This document shows, in pieces, positions 62,450-64,000 of a stretch of DNA of 64,000 nt. The position numbers were made by a program, and so were the translations under genes. Source of the DNA: Paludibacteraceae bacterium (lineage in GTDB: Bacteria > Bacteroidota > Bacteroidia > Bacteroidales > Paludibacteraceae); the NCBI GenBank assembly GCA_017430235.1, contig JAFRNH010000030.1, positions 1 to 64,000 on the forward strand. The letters run 5' to 3'. Every line of letters starts with the position of its first letter. Position 1 is the first letter of the stretch. The notes under the pieces are model-generated. The model saw nothing but the letters and a program-made list of their open reading frames with translations, was not told where the DNA came from and made no database searches.

Positions 62450-63973
62450 TTAATGTTTAAAATGTCTGAATCCCGTCATCACCATTGCCACACCATTTTG
62501 GTTGCAATAATCAACGGATTCCTGATCTTTAATTGACCCTCCAGGCTGAACTACAGCTGTCACACCTGCATTCTTAGCTATCTCCACACAATCAGGGAAT
62601 GGGAAAAATGCATCCGACGCCATCACAGCACCGTTCAAGTCAAATTCGAAAGAGTGCGCCTTTTCAATTGCTTGTTTCAACGCATCCACACGTGATGTTT
62701 GTCCTACACCACTGGCACACAATTGACCATTCTTTGCTAAAACAATGGAATTAGACTTAGAATGTTTCACAATCTTATTCGCAAATATCATATCGGAAAT
62801 CTCGGATGGAGATGGAGCTTTCGTTGTAACGGTCTTCATATCCTCTTCCGTTTCCGTCTTCATATCTTTGTCTTGTACCAACACACCGTTCAACACCGAA
62901 CGAATTTGTTTTGCTGGCAACTTCGTATTTTTCTGAACCAAGATGATTCTGTTCTTCTTCTGCGTAAGTACCTCTAAGGCATCCGTGTCATAATCTGGTG
63001 CTATGATCACTTCGAAGAAGATCTTGTTGATCTCCTCTGCCGTAGCTTTGTCGATGACTGCATTCGTAATCAACACTCCTCCGAATGCTGAAACTGGATC
63101 ACCTGCCAATGCATCTCTCCATGCGTCCAACACTGAAGGACGAGATGCTACACCACATGCATTGTTATGTTTCAAAATGGCAAATGTGACATCGTCGAAG
63201 TCTGATATCAAATTCACTGCCGCATCGATATCCAACAAGTTGTTGTATGAAATCTCCTTACCTTGCAATTTTTCAAACATATCATCAAAATCGCCATAGA
63301 AGATTCCTTTCTGATGAGGATTCTCTCCATAGCGAAGCATCTTAGCATTGTTGGCGGTATAACGCAATGCAGAAGCTGAGTCTCCATCAAAATAATTGAA
63401 GATGGCAGAATCGTAGTGAGAAGAGACAGCAAACGCCTCTTTTGCAAACCACTTACGAGTCTCCAAAGTTGTTTGAGCTCCCGACTCATTCAATTGATTC
63501 AAGAATGGTTCGTATTGAGCTTTGGATGCGACAATCACCACATCCTTGAAGTTTTTGGCAGCAGCACGTATCAACGAGATTCCACCTATATCGATCTTTT
63601 CAATGATTGCTTGTTCTTCAGCACCTGAAGCAACTGTATCCTCAAATGGATATAAATCCACAATTACCAAATCAATCTCAGGAATCTGATACTGATCCAT
63701 CTGCGCAATGTCCTGCGGAACGTCTCGGCGACCCAATATACCTCCGAAAATTTTAGGGTGCAACGTCTTGACACGTCCTCCTAAAATGGAAGGATAGGTT
63801 GTTAATGATTCTACTGCTTGACATGGAATGCCAAGTGACTCAATGAATGCTTGCGTTCCACCTGTCGAAATGAACTGTACACCCTCTGCATGTAGCTTAC
63901 GGATGATCGTATCCAAATTATCTTTGTGATAAACAGAGACTAACGCCGTCTTAATTCTCTTATATTCAGCCAT
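62450..63973 (-). CDS. purH: Bifunctional AICAR transformylase / IMP cyclohydrolase
   Basis: 507 residues, complete. Residues 1-190 are the MGS-like IMP cyclohydrolase domain (RIKTALVSVYHKDNLDTIIRKLHAEGVQFISTGGT, NLYPF-like VDLYPFEDTV, DIGGISLIRAAAKN); the rest is the AICARFT domain (LRYGENPHQKG, FAILKHNNACGVA, DAFFPFPDCVE, GGSIKDQESVDYCNQNGVAMV). It carries out the last two steps of IMP synthesis. It heads the run of genes into mreB; its promoter is at or beyond the window's right edge. Confidence 0.96.
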   Translation of the reverse strand: MAEYKRIKTALVSVYHKDNLDTIIRKLHAEGVQFISTGGTQAFIESLGIPCQAVESLTTYPSILGGRVKTLHPKIFGGILGRRDVPQDIAQMDQYQIPEIDLVIVDLYPFEDTVASGAEEQAIIEKIDIGGISLIRAAAKNFKDVVIVASKAQYEPFLNQLNESGAQTTLETRKWFAKEAFAVSSHYDSAIFNYFDGDSASALRYTANNAKMLRYGENPHQKGIFYGDFDDMFEKLQGKEISYNNLLDIDAAVNLISDFDDVTFAILKHNNACGVASRPSVLDAWRDALAGDPVSAFGGVLITNAVIDKATAEEINKIFFEVIIAPDYDTDALEVLTQKKNRIILVQKNTKLPAKQIRSVLNGVLVQDKDMKTETEEDMKTVTTKAPSPSEISDMIFANKIVKHSKSNSIVLAKNGQLCASGVGQTSRVDALKQAIEKAHSFEFDLNGAVMASDAFFPFPDCVEIAKNAGVTAVVQPGGSIKDQESVDYCNQNGVAMVMTGFRHFKH

Positions 63974-64000
63974 TTATATAAATGTATTTTATTTTCTTTC

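Overview
The window is a contiguous stretch of a Bacteroidales (Bacteroidota) chromosome. Several signs agree. Promoters match the Bacteroidota -7 box TAnnTTTG, often with TTTG about 19-22 bases upstream. Shine-Dalgarno sequences are weak or absent. Two secreted glycoside hydrolases carry C-terminal type IX secretion sorting domains. The gliding genes gldD, gldE and gldG are present, as are a DUF3822 protein beside rsmD and a tiny AURKAIP1/COX24-type basic protein. No rRNA, tRNA or CRISPR array was recognised. All assignments come from reading the sequence; no database search was possible.

Layout. 0-9.3 kb is accessory DNA: a WG-repeat protein cut by the left edge; a deiminase-family enzyme coupled to an unknown gene; a HEAT-repeat protein; an AAA/DUF234 ATPase bracketed by 94-bp direct repeats; a three-gene hipB-hipS-hipT toxin-antitoxin operon with a split HipA; an alpha/beta hydrolase; and a REP-associated tyrosine transposase lying between 237-bp direct repeats full of short palindromes. 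9.3-24.1 kb mixes polysaccharide use with defence. A multidomain GH51 arabinofuranosidase, a GH94 phosphorylase and a secreted GH5 cellulase are interrupted by an ATPase-TOPRIM (OLD-like) gene and a HpaII-type restriction-modification pair (likely CCGG). 24.2-41.6 kb is mostly core genome: RNase G, HU, mutY, folB, rsmD, a RecD-like helicase, CYTH, trmN6, a DnaQ-type exonuclease, dnaN, gldG-gldD-gldE, ssb and serB. 41.7-44.2 kb holds a possible attenuated toxin gene and an MscS channel. 44.2-56.6 kb holds glnS, a rhodanese, ychF, argC, a DsrE protein, an AraC regulator, an acyl carrier protein, a tandem paralogue pair with one decayed copy, thyA, xseA, ddl and an ankyrin protein. 56.7-64 kb is one long minus-strand cell-shape operon, purH-mreB-mreC-mreD-mrdA-rodA.

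How they work together. The GH5 enzyme would release cellobiose-type products outside the cell, and the cytosolic GH94 phosphorylase on the divergent strand would split an imported disaccharide. The GH5 and GH51 enzymes both need the type IX system, to which the Gld proteins are linked. The mre/mrd/rodA cluster builds the rod-shaped wall, and ddl supplies D-Ala-D-Ala. The most notable points are the split hipBST operon with its inverted-repeat operator, the gene-flanking direct repeats around two accessory genes, the duplicated terminator around the restriction-modification cassette, a leader-peptide/hairpin arrangement before a CdiA-C-like nuclease gene, palindromic repeats that supply stop codons of two core genes, and signs of a 12.7-kb inversion between mutY and ssb.
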